A stretch of 6,704 bases of DNA from JBBIJR01 sp037445875 (GTDB lineage: Bacteria > CLD3 > SB21), in contig JBBIJR010000122.1 in the NCBI GenBank assembly GCA_037445875.1, positions 1-6,704 on the forward strand, written 5' to 3'. The notes below the pieces were generated by a model. That model made no database searches, was not told where the DNA came from, and saw only the letters and a program-made list of their open reading frames with translations. Of this stretch, positions 1 through 5,903 are shown piece after piece. Each line of letters starts with the position of its first letter. Position 1 is the first letter of the stretch. Both the position numbers and the translations under genes were made by a program.

Positions 1-305
1 ATGTACCGTACTTTATCGATCGCGAGTACGGTTTCATCCTGGGAGGCCGGCAGCACGCCGTACAGTTCCGGCAATTCCGCGCCCACCATCACCGCCTTCA
101 CGCCGGGCAGCGCTTCGGCCTTGCTCGTATCGATCCGCTTGACGATCGCGTGCGGATGCGGGCTGCGCAGGATCTTGCCCACGAGCATATTCGGCAATAC
201 AAGATCATCGGTATACAAGGCGCTGCCGTTGGCCTTTTCAAGGCCCTCGATTTTCGGCAGACGTTGGCCGATGATGGAGAACTTTCTATCGAGAGGTTGG
301 GTCAT
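1..305 (-). CDS. Molybdopterin-binding large subunit of a xanthine dehydrogenase-family hydroxylase (N-terminal part, cut by window edge)
   Basis: This gene encodes the molybdenum cofactor-binding catalytic subunit of a xanthine dehydrogenase / aldehyde oxidase-type enzyme, which hydroxylates or reduces a carbon centre and passes electrons through the [2Fe-2S] subunit. Only the first 101 codons are present. The translation opens MTQPLDRKFSIIGQRLPKIEG and continues with KANGSALYTDDL, ILRSPHPHA and a LPGVKAVM segment. These are the hallmarks of the a/b-hammerhead domain that begins this family; full-length members run about 750-800 residues. The later stretch GVLPASQDETVLAIDKVRY recalls the alpha subunit of 4-hydroxybenzoyl-CoA reductase, judged from memory and not by alignment. 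The start is ATG at 305, preceded by GGAAAG three bases upstream, 12 bases after the stop of the HEPN gene. The catalytic molybdenum-site residues lie outside the window, so the substrate cannot be assigned. Confidence 0.9.
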   Translation of the reverse strand, partial: MTQPLDRKFSIIGQRLPKIEGLEKANGSALYTDDLVLPNMLVGKILRSPHPHAIVKRIDTSKAEALPGVKAVMVGAELPELYGVLPASQDETVLAIDKVRY

Positions 306-317
306 GGTCTTTCCGAT

Positions 318-764
318 TCATGAAAATCCTTTTGTGGATGCATACGTCGCAATACGCTCGGAGGCTTCCTGCAAAATGGGAGCCAGTCGGCGAATTTCCT
401 CAAGGAACGTCGACGGCTCATCGATAACGTACTCGTGCACAATACGATTGCGCAGCAGACGTATCCTCTTCAACTGCTCTTCCGAATCCACAAACCCGCG
501 CTTTTCAGCCCGATGAATCCGGTCCAATGGGGAACCGCGCTCGTCGAATTCCAGACTATCCACCACGCCAAGTAGCTTCTGTATTAGAATATCGCTTGAT
601 CGCGCGAAACGGCTGCACAGGGCCTCAACAAGAATGACGTCATGGCCCGATATATTCTCCGTGAGAGCGCTGCAGGAATGCAGAGATTCCCGCAGAACCG
701 TAAGGCTTCGCCGGTACACGTCCAGCGTCTCATTAAACTCCTTCTTGAGCAGATCGTCGTTCAT
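318..764 (-). CDS. HEPN-domain protein, HepT-like probable toxin ribonuclease
   Basis: This is a 148-residue, mostly helical soluble protein with no signal peptide or membrane segment. The sequence RLLRNRIVHEY at residues 102-112 contains the HEPN ribonuclease motif RX4H (Arg105, His110), followed by Tyr112 in the RX4HXY arrangement of HepT toxins. In known HepT proteins that tyrosine is the residue AMPylated by the partner nucleotidyltransferase. Upstream are a FARSSDILIQKL segment (residues 53-64) and DRIHRAEKRGF (81-91). These resemble, from memory, a HEPN subgroup often annotated as hypothetical beside MNT genes rather than the classic HepT proteins. The ATG overlaps the stop of the nucleotidyltransferase gene as ATGA, with GGAG two bases ahead, so the two are probably translationally coupled. 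The inferred role is an RNA-cleaving toxin held inactive by its partner. An inert binding partner is less likely because the active-site residues are intact. Confidence 0.85.
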   Translation of the reverse strand: MNDDLLKKEFNETLDVYRRSLTVLRESLHSCSALTENISGHDVILVEALCSRFARSSDILIQKLLGVVDSLEFDERGSPLDRIHRAEKRGFVDSEEQLKRIRLLRNRIVHEYVIDEPSTFLEEIRRLAPILQEASERIATYASTKGFS

Positions 765-1048
765 ATCTCCACGGCTTTCTCCAGGACCAGTTGTCCGAAA
801 GTGGACAAATGCCCGTACTGCTGATAGACGATGTCGATCTTCTGCTCACCCAATGCTTCCTGTAAGGCCCAATACACAGCGGATTGAGTATGGAATCCTA
901 CAGGCTCCGTCGACAAAATGAGCAGATCAATGTCTCCCCCTTTCTGCGCATCATCAGCACGCGATCCAAAAAGATATATTCTGCCATTCGGGACATGCGT
1001 ATGAACGATCCGGTCGATGGTCTCCCTTTCATCGGTGGACAAGCGCAT
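761..1048 (-). CDS. MNT-type minimal nucleotidyltransferase, probable MntA-like antitoxin
   Basis: This 95-residue protein has the polymerase-beta nucleotidyltransferase fold. The segment YLFGSRADDAQKGGDIDLLI spans residues 25-44 and holds the GSX9DXD motif with Gly28, Ser29, Asp39 and Asp41. Asp72 in KIDIVY is the expected third metal ligand. The active site therefore looks complete, and the length is normal for the stand-alone MNT family. In characterised pairs such as MntA-HepT, this enzyme uses ATP to AMPylate a tyrosine of the HEPN toxin and so neutralises it. The reading frame is open back to an ATG at 1120, but ATG 1048 is chosen. The longer form would overlap the iron-sulfur gene by 70 bases with a glycine-rich non-conserved tail, and AGAAGG lies 9 bases before 1048. 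The gene follows the iron-sulfur stop by two bases and overlaps the HEPN start by four. Confidence 0.88.
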   Translation of the reverse strand: MRLSTDERETIDRIVHTHVPNGRIYLFGSRADDAQKGGDIDLLILSTEPVGFHTQSAVYWALQEALGEQKIDIVYQQYGHLSTFGQLVLEKAVEI

Positions 1049-1050
1049 AT

Positions 1051-1527
1051 TCACGCACCTTCTCGCATTTTGACCGCCGCCTCCCGCACCGCGTCCATGA
1101 TCTTTGTGTAACCCGTGCACCGGCAGATATTGCCCGAAAGGGCTCTCTTGATTTCTTCATCCGTTGGATCAGGATTCCTCTCCAGAAACCATTTCGCGAC
1201 CACGATGAAACCCGGCGTGCAGTACCCGCACTGGGACGCGCCGTACTTGTTCCATGCCACCTGAATGGGATGGGGTTCGTTGGGTTTGGCGATGCCTTCG
1301 ACGGTCAGGATGTTCTTGCCGACGCAGTCCATGGCCAGCGTAATGCACGACTGGATGGCCACGCCGTCGATGAGCACCGTACACGCTCCGCAATCGCCCA
1401 TATCGCAGCCCTGTTTTGAGCCCGTCAAATGGCAATCGTAACGCAGCGCCTCCAGCAGCGTCCGGTTCGGCTGCACGGCGATTTCGTGCACGTCCCCGTT
1501 GACTTTCAGATGAATAAGCGACTTCAT
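1051..1527 (-). CDS. [2Fe-2S] small subunit of a xanthine dehydrogenase-family molybdenum hydroxylase
   Basis: This 158-residue protein carries two [2Fe-2S] clusters that relay electrons between the molybdenum site of the large subunit and an acceptor. The N-terminal plant-ferredoxin-like domain has Cys41, Cys46, Cys49 and Cys61 in the pattern GCDMGDCGAC...C. The C-terminal helical domain has Cys100 and Cys103 (QCGYCTPGF) and Cys135 and Cys137 (NICRCTGY). All eight ligands are present and the length is typical of stand-alone small subunits such as CoxS, HcrC or IorA. There is no twin-arginine signal, so it is probably cytoplasmic. The overall pattern fits the 4-hydroxybenzoyl-CoA reductase gamma type, but the substrate is not determined. 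The ATG at 1527 has no clear Shine-Dalgarno sequence. Its large-subunit partner begins at 305, separated from it by the nucleotidyltransferase-HEPN pair. No FAD subunit adjoins it. Confidence 0.93.
   Translation of the reverse strand: MKSLIHLKVNGDVHEIAVQPNRTLLEALRYDCHLTGSKQGCDMGDCGACTVLIDGVAIQSCITLAMDCVGKNILTVEGIAKPNEPHPIQVAWNKYGASQCGYCTPGFIVVAKWFLERNPDPTDEEIKRALSGNICRCTGYTKIMDAVREAAVKMREGA
1056..1063 (-). promoter_or_regulatory. Ribosome-binding site of the nucleotidyltransferase gene
   Basis: On the minus strand the sequence AGAAGGTG lies inside the last codons of the iron-sulfur subunit gene. The AGAAGG core is 9 bases ahead of ATG 1048. It decides the start of the nucleotidyltransferase and means that its translation begins as the ribosome finishes the upstream gene. 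Confidence 0.6.
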
Positions 1528-1583
1528 AGTTCAAGAAATTTGCTTCAATGGACCGACGTGTTTTAAATCCGAATGGATGGTAA

Positions 1584-1612
1584 CAAAGAGTCGCATCAAT
1601 TTCAATTGTCAA
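1584..1612 (-). promoter_or_regulatory. Candidate promoter of the molybdenum hydroxylase operon
   Basis: On the minus strand a perfect TTGACA lies at 1612-1607. Seventeen bases later TCTTTG takes the -10 position, a poor match to TATAAT. Read against the Bacteroidota-type consensus (TTG, about 19 bases, TAnnTTTG), the downstream element reads ACTCTTTG, with the TTTG part matching and the TA part not. It sits 57 bases before the iron-sulfur start in an AT-rich patch, which is a sensible place for a promoter. The assignment is tentative because only the upstream box is strong. Confidence 0.35.
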
Positions 1613-1614
1613 TT
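1604..1614. repeat. Perfect 11-base inverted repeat over the promoter-like box (possible operator)
   Basis: The plus-strand sequence AATTGTCAATT has 5-base arms around one central base and covers the TTGACA box. Three CAATT copies start at 1597, 1603 and 1610. The position would suit a repressor site, but the arms are short and AT-rich, so chance is a real alternative. Confidence 0.3.
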
Positions 1615-1676
1615 ATCGCTTGCCAATCCGAAAAACGGGAGCCACAGGTCGAGAAGCTGGCGGGCGGCCGGCGGCA

Positions 1677-1701
1677 CCGGGAAGGGATCGTCTCATCCCG
1701 G
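1677..1701. repeat. GC-rich inverted repeat downstream of the receptor gene
   Basis: CCGGGA at 1677-1682 pairs with TCCCGG at 1696-1701. An alternative nested pairing joins GGGAT at 1684-1688 with ATCCC at 1695-1699. It begins about 40 bases after the receptor stop on the transcribed strand. No run of T follows in the direction of transcription, so it is not a classical intrinsic terminator. It could stabilise the 3' end of the receptor mRNA. Confidence 0.35.
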
Positions 1702-1740
1702 GACCCCGCGCATCCGTGAGCGTCCGTGCGGATTCAGAGG

Positions 1741-3756
1741 CTAATCATACAACTTCCACGCGAGCCCGAAGCGGTACTGCTGGCGCGTCACGTCGTAGCC
1801 GTCCAGCTGCGTAAATCGCGCACGGAAGATGTTTTCGGCTTCGTAGAAGAACATGAATTCACCGACGATCGCGGTGACCCGCGTCTTGAAGATCCACCCA
1901 CCGCCGGCGTTCCGCGGCGTCGTATAATAGCGCTGAGGCGCGTCGTCGAACGTGTACCCGGAGTGACGGCCGTAATACTGGACGGACAGAAAGCCGGTCA
2001 GATTCAGGTTCCGGCGGAGAAACGCACGCTCGGCATACGCGGTCAGGCCGGCACGATAAGCCGGGATCGCTTTCCGCACACGGTCGGGAGCGGTGAACAC
2101 GGACTGCAGGACGGTCAGCCGGACGATCCAGAGCCTTCGGGCCAGTTCAAGATCCGCGCCGAACAGACTCGCGTCGTTTTCATTGTCCACTCGGACCTGT
2201 ATGGAATCGCTGTTGAAGTACAGCGACGATGCAACGATCGGATTCTGAACGCGATGCGCGTATGCGGTCCACCGGACCCCATCCAGGCCCGCCCACGAGC
2301 GCTGTTGCCACGTTCCTGTGACGGAAAGGATGCGCTCCTTTTTCAAGCCCCCCACGACCTCCGACACGAACAGGAAACCGCGGGGGACTTCAAAGGCGGA
2401 GCCCGACACAGGTCCGGCCAGTTCATTCTGGAAGTCCGAAAGGAGCGACGGATACGCTTCGGTGTAACCCACCGCGAGCATCGCACGGCCGCTGCCCACC
2501 GGCCACGCCGCCATCAGGTTCATCGATTTCGCGGAGGAGAACCGGGAATGAATTTCCCACCGGAACGATGGTTGTAGGACGACCGTACCAAGGCTGGCCT
2601 TGTCCGAGAGGAACCATGCAACGCGGCTGAATTCGGGATGGCGGGCGGCCAGACGGTCCAGCGTCGCTTTGTCGTACGAACTTCCCGCGGTCAGCGCATG
2701 ATTCCGCCAGCGGAACGCATACCGCACATCCAGGCCCACGCGCCGCGCCGTGTACCGCTCCGGAACGATCGCGTCTTCGAAGTTCTTTGATATCCGGTCG
2801 ATGGCCGTGAAATACAGCTTTGAGGTCATCAACGACCGTTCCGTGTGCTGCGTTACGCTGAAGTGGTAGTCCGTGCGTTCGTCCCGGCGAAGACCACCTT
2901 CCGTCGTAAAATCGAACGCATTGGCGTCGCCGAAGCGGTTGCGTCCGTAGGCGTCGAACCGGTCCTTGTTCGACTGGGTATGCATGCCGACCGCCCAGTG
3001 CGGACCCAGCAGGTACCGGAAACCGCCAAACAGGTTGCTCCCCGAAAACCGCGTCCGCTGGAGGTTCCTCACAAATCCTCCGGTCAATCCCTGCAGTTCC
3101 TGTTCGCCAGGCGTCTCCCGCGACGATCCGCCGACGTACGCCTGTATCCGGCTTCCAAAATTCCGTCCGAAGTACACACCGATGTCCTGGAACGAGCTGA
3201 ACATGGAGCGGAACTTGATGGACGATACGGCCTGTCGTTCTCCGATACGGCGCGTTCGTATATGGATGACGCCGGCAGCGGCTTCCGGTCCGTACAGTGC
3301 GGACGCCGGTCCGCGCACGATCTCGATCCGGTCGATGTTCTCCAGCGATACGGCGTTGAGGTTCAGCCACTGCACGTCCGGCTCGCTGAGCGGAACGCCG
3401 TCGAGCAGCACGAGCCATCGTTCGTTGGAAAGGCCGTTCAGCGAGGCGGTGATCGGCTTGCCGTAACTGCCGAGGTCGTGCACGTAAAAACCCGCGGCAT
3501 TCCACAACAGATCGGCAAAATCCGCGTGATACCATTGCATGAGCTCGTCGTGCGTGATCACGCGGTCCACAAAGAGCGAATCGCTCATCGTGAAGAGCGC
3601 CAGGGAGTCCGTGTGGCGGATGAAATCATGCAGGGTAGGAAGCCGGAGGGAGTCCGCCGTGGACGCGGCGGTGTCGGCTTTTGTGTCCTGTGCCGCGGCC
3701 AGACGAAAAGGGACTACGGCCATTAGTACGATCAGGATCGATACCGATCGTTTCAT
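1741..3756 (-). CDS. TonB-dependent outer-membrane receptor
   Basis: This 671-residue protein is an outer-membrane gated channel for active uptake of a scarce ligand, driven by TonB-ExbB-ExbD. Residues 1-22 form a signal peptide (basic MKR, hydrophobic core, AAA before the likely cut). The plug domain covers about residues 65-170, with GKPITASLNGLS, RWLVLLDGVPLSEP and the strongly conserved DRIEIVRGPASALYGPEAA (142-160) followed by AGVIHIRT. The remaining ~500 residues show alternating aromatic and polar strands of a 22-stranded barrel, ending FGLAWKLYD, so the barrel looks complete but compact. There is no N-terminal carboxypeptidase-like domain, and I see no clear TonB box between the signal peptide and the plug. 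The ATG at 3756 has no obvious Shine-Dalgarno sequence but is supported by the signal peptide. The gene follows the peptide transporter by 23 bases. The ligand is unknown; cobalamin, siderophore and peptide are all possible. Confidence 0.93.
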   Translation of the reverse strand: MKRSVSILIVLMAVVPFRLAAAQDTKADTAASTADSLRLPTLHDFIRHTDSLALFTMSDSLFVDRVITHDELMQWYHADFADLLWNAAGFYVHDLGSYGKPITASLNGLSNERWLVLLDGVPLSEPDVQWLNLNAVSLENIDRIEIVRGPASALYGPEAAAGVIHIRTRRIGERQAVSSIKFRSMFSSFQDIGVYFGRNFGSRIQAYVGGSSRETPGEQELQGLTGGFVRNLQRTRFSGSNLFGGFRYLLGPHWAVGMHTQSNKDRFDAYGRNRFGDANAFDFTTEGGLRRDERTDYHFSVTQHTERSLMTSKLYFTAIDRISKNFEDAIVPERYTARRVGLDVRYAFRWRNHALTAGSSYDKATLDRLAARHPEFSRVAWFLSDKASLGTVVLQPSFRWEIHSRFSSAKSMNLMAAWPVGSGRAMLAVGYTEAYPSLLSDFQNELAGPVSGSAFEVPRGFLFVSEVVGGLKKERILSVTGTWQQRSWAGLDGVRWTAYAHRVQNPIVASSLYFNSDSIQVRVDNENDASLFGADLELARRLWIVRLTVLQSVFTAPDRVRKAIPAYRAGLTAYAERAFLRRNLNLTGFLSVQYYGRHSGYTFDDAPQRYYTTPRNAGGGWIFKTRVTAIVGEFMFFYEAENIFRARFTQLDGYDVTRQQYRFGLAWKLYD

Positions 3757-3779
3757 ACGCTAAGAGGTCGGCGTTCCGA

Positions 3780-5054
3780 TCACGACGCAGCGCGGTCCCG
3801 CCGTCCGGTCCAGAAGTTGTACACCACCATCAGGACGGTAGCCAGCACACCGACGCCGAACAACAGGAACCAGATCACGTCCGGCGTTCCCGCCTCGCGG
3901 GCCAGTTTTGCGTAGACCCAGCCGCCCAGCGGACCGCCGACAAACCACGCGATCGCGATGGGCAGAAAGGCGTAGCCCTGGAACAACCCCTGCTGGCCGG
4001 GAGGCGCCAGTTCGGAAACGTATTCATAATACCGCGGCGCCTGCGTCATCTCTCCGATCGCGAAAACGACGATGCCCGCGGCAATCGTGGGAATGGACGG
4101 CCAGAACCCGATGATCAGCCAGCACAGGCTCGACACGGCAAAACCGCCCGCGATGGCCGTCTGCGGCGAAAGCCGTTTCGTCAGCCGGTTGATCAGCAAT
4201 TGCAGCACAATGATCGAACCACCCGCCGCCCACGACTGGATAAGCTCGAACGGCGCGTCCTTATCGATGAAGTCCGTGAGATAATACGGCACGACGATAA
4301 ATTCCTGCCAGAACATGATCCAGTACAGCGAGAAGATCAGCAGGAAGATCATAAAGCGAACGTTGCCCACAACGACAAACAGATTGAGTATTTTCTTGCC
4401 GAGCGTTTCGGTCACCGCGGAACCGGGGCCTTCTACTTCCTTATAGAACATCCCATTGACGATGAACATGGCCGCGCAGCTGGCCGCGGAAACCACGTAG
4501 ACAAACTCGAAACCGAACCGATCGCGAACAAGGTACGCGATCGTGGGCCCGATGGCCGCACCGATATTGACCAGCCAGTAATAGATCGCGTAGCCGAGCG
4601 ATTTGGATTCGGGCGTGGACGTGACGGCGACGGTTCCCAGCACGGACGGTTTGATGAAACTGCCGCCGATCGCGGTGAAGAGGAGGTACGTCACCAGCAC
4701 CGTGTATAACGGCAGGTCCTGGTAGAAACCGGCGAACGCCGCCATGCCGGTCGAACCGATCAGAAAATATCCGACGGCCAGCATACCGAACGCAACGGAA
4801 AACGCCTTACGGAAACCGAACTTGTCCGCCAGTGTGCCCCCGAGGATCGGAAGGAGATAGATGGTGCCGCCGAAAATGCCCGCCAGCTGGCCCGCGTCTT
4901 CCTCGGAGAACCCGAGCGAATTGCGAAAGAAAATGCCCATGACGATCTGCTGACCGTAAAAAGCGAGGCGTTCGAACAGCTCCATGCCGTTGGCGACCCA
5001 GAACGTGGGATGAAAACCCCCGCGTACGTTGGCGATCTTCGCTTTGATATCCAC
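3780..5054 (-). CDS. POT/PTR2-family proton-coupled peptide transporter (major facilitator superfamily)
   Basis: This is a 424-residue inner-membrane protein with about 12 hydrophobic segments. It is expected to import di- and tripeptides together with protons. Family signatures are clear. GMELFERLAFYG at residues 23-34 matches the first-helix ExxERxxxYG motif (Glu25, Glu28, Arg29, Tyr33). LGGTLADKFGFRK at 71-83 is the major-facilitator loop motif. IYYWLVNIGAAIGP at 157-170 matches the PTR2 signature, and IGEMTQAP at 333-340 carries the conserved glutamate of the tenth helix (Glu335). Length is near the lower end for bacterial members. Translation starts at a GTG, with AGAGGA five bases upstream; the next in-frame Met is residue 24, too late to keep the first-helix motif. 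It lies 54 bases after the HEAT-repeat gene and 23 before the TonB-dependent receptor. Some relatives carry nitrate or other solutes, so the substrate is inferred. Confidence 0.9.
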   Translation of the reverse strand: MDIKAKIANVRGGFHPTFWVANGMELFERLAFYGQQIVMGIFFRNSLGFSEEDAGQLAGIFGGTIYLLPILGGTLADKFGFRKAFSVAFGMLAVGYFLIGSTGMAAFAGFYQDLPLYTVLVTYLLFTAIGGSFIKPSVLGTVAVTSTPESKSLGYAIYYWLVNIGAAIGPTIAYLVRDRFGFEFVYVVSAASCAAMFIVNGMFYKEVEGPGSAVTETLGKKILNLFVVVGNVRFMIFLLIFSLYWIMFWQEFIVVPYYLTDFIDKDAPFELIQSWAAGGSIIVLQLLINRLTKRLSPQTAIAGGFAVSSLCWLIIGFWPSIPTIAAGIVVFAIGEMTQAPRYYEYVSELAPPGQQGLFQGYAFLPIAIAWFVGGPLGGWVYAKLAREAGTPDVIWFLLFGVGVLATVLMVVYNFWTGRRDRAAS

Positions 5055-5059
5055 CGTAT

Positions 5060-5065
5060 TCCTCT
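5060..5065 (-). promoter_or_regulatory. Ribosome-binding site supporting the GTG start of the peptide transporter
   Basis: AGAGGA on the minus strand lies five bases ahead of the GTG at 5054-5052. No ATG is available upstream, so this site settles the start. It is the clearest Shine-Dalgarno sequence in the window. Confidence 0.65.
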
Positions 5066-5094
5066 GTTTGGTTGATGGGATGAAAGGACAGGCC

Positions 5095-5110
5095 GATCCG
5101 GAAGCGGATC
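5095..5110. repeat. Perfect 6-bp hairpin overlapping the stop codon of the HEAT-repeat gene
   Basis: GATCCG and CGGATC are separated by the four bases GAAG (CTTC in the transcript). The stem includes two bases of the TGA stop of the HEAT-repeat gene and sits 40 bases before the transporter start. No T-run follows on the transcribed strand, so it is more likely an mRNA processing or stability element, or a weak attenuator, than a full terminator. Confidence 0.4.
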
Positions 5111-5900
5111 AGGTGCGGCGGTCTCCGAAGACCTGCCGGTGGCGTGCTTCTTCGAGGACTTTCTTGTTCTCGGCGTCGAGGCCGACGATGTCGTCAAGAC
5201 TCATATAGGCGGCGATACGAACGTTCTTATCCGCATCCTGCGAAAGCCGGATCAGCACTTCGTAGACGCGCCGGGGAATGGACTCGTGGCCCGCGAACAC
5301 GAGGCTCAGACTGTCCGCGCACGCTTCGCGCATATTCCAGGATGCGTGCTCGCAACCCTTCAGCAGGAACTCGACGGCCTCGCTGTTTCCACGAGCGGCC
5401 AGGCTGGCGACGGCCTCCACACCGGCCATGCCGAGCGCGTCTTCGTCCGGCACGTGCAGGTTGAACCGATCGAGCGTGTAGTGTCGAAGGAATTCCAGCG
5501 ACTCCGGCCCGCCGATCCGTCCGAGGGACACGAGGATATCCAGCTGGACCTCATCGGTCAGACGGTCCCGTTTCGACGCGTTGGTCATAAAATCGATCAG
5601 TATGGTCGAGCCGTCCGTATGGCCCCAGGCTCCGATGGCCTCGATACCGTCGCGCATGCGTCGCGCGTCCGGATCCTGGAGGAGGACATTCATCAACGCG
5701 CCCAGCCTCGGATCGCATTCGAAATACTGGATGAGGTTGAGCGCCCGGTAGCGTTTCTCGTCGTCTTCGCTCAACAGGTCCCGCGACATCGTGCGGAAAA
5801 GGTCCTCGCGGATCTCCTCCGAATCGAACAGGGCGGACGGTTCGTTTTGTTCCTGCCGCTCGTCGGGATATTCTTCGTGTGGCTTGAGTCCTTTATGCAT
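5109..5900 (-). CDS. HEAT-repeat-like helical protein of unknown function
   Basis: This is a 263-residue soluble protein with no signal peptide or membrane segment. The first ~35 residues are highly charged and probably disordered. From about residue 47 to 252 there are roughly six antiparallel helix pairs in the manner of HEAT or PBS-lyase-type repeats. Recognisable units include KRYRALNLIQYF...LGALMNVLLQD (50-76), RDGIEAIGAWG...ILIDFM (83-105), QLDILVSLGRIGGPESLEFLRHY (119-141), GVEAVASLAARGNSEAVEFLL (160-180), MREACADSL (190-198) and KNVRIAAYMSLDDI (225-238). Such solenoids generally serve as protein-binding scaffolds; no catalytic motif is visible, and the partner is unknown. The ATG at 5900 is three bases after the MarC-family stop with only a weak GAGAA ahead, so translational coupling is likely. 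Its place among membrane and cell-wall genes suggests a peripheral adaptor role, but this is only inference. Confidence 0.75.
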   Translation of the reverse strand: MHKGLKPHEEYPDERQEQNEPSALFDSEEIREDLFRTMSRDLLSEDDEKRYRALNLIQYFECDPRLGALMNVLLQDPDARRMRDGIEAIGAWGHTDGSTILIDFMTNASKRDRLTDEVQLDILVSLGRIGGPESLEFLRHYTLDRFNLHVPDEDALGMAGVEAVASLAARGNSEAVEFLLKGCEHASWNMREACADSLSLVFAGHESIPRRVYEVLIRLSQDADKNVRIAAYMSLDDIVGLDAENKKVLEEARHRQVFGDRRT

Positions 5901-5903
5901 CGG

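Larger units (their letters stand above)
1528..1740. other. Intergenic region with two halves of contrasting composition
   Basis: These 213 bases lie between the receptor stop and the iron-sulfur subunit start. The half from 1740 to about 1640 is very GC-rich and contains short inverted repeats. The half from about 1625 to 1528 is AT-rich and carries the promoter-like elements listed separately. No convincing coding region or RNA gene is visible. It probably separates two transcription units. Confidence 0.6.

Noticed and set aside
1..516. Plus-strand open frame at the left edge
   Set aside because: It runs opposite the large-subunit start and the HEPN gene, both recognisable; its own translation matches nothing I know.
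306..1050. Transposon or integron borders around the nucleotidyltransferase-HEPN pair
   Set aside because: I found no terminal inverted repeats, target-site duplication or transposase remnant at either junction.
1049..1120. Longer N-terminus for the nucleotidyltransferase from ATG 1120
   Set aside because: It would overlap the conserved end of the iron-sulfur gene, adds a glycine-rich tail foreign to the family, and has no good ribosome-binding site compared with ATG 1048.
1566..1632. 8-base direct repeat AATCCGAA at 1566-1573 and 1625-1632
   Set aside because: A repeat of this length is fairly likely by chance in a 213-base gap, and nothing else marks it as a regulatory or insertion site.
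1726..3726. Two long plus-strand open frames (283 and 293 codons) and a 370-codon minus-strand frame at 2423-3535 overlapping the TonB-dependent receptor
   Set aside because: The receptor frame has a signal peptide, a plug signature and a complete barrel. The others show Arg-rich low-information sequence.
3681..4709. Long open frame on the plus strand (342 codons) opposite the peptide transporter
   Set aside because: Its translation is rich in Arg, Asp and Gln without any domain, and it lies antisense to a gene with clear family motifs. It is a by-product of GC-rich codon use.
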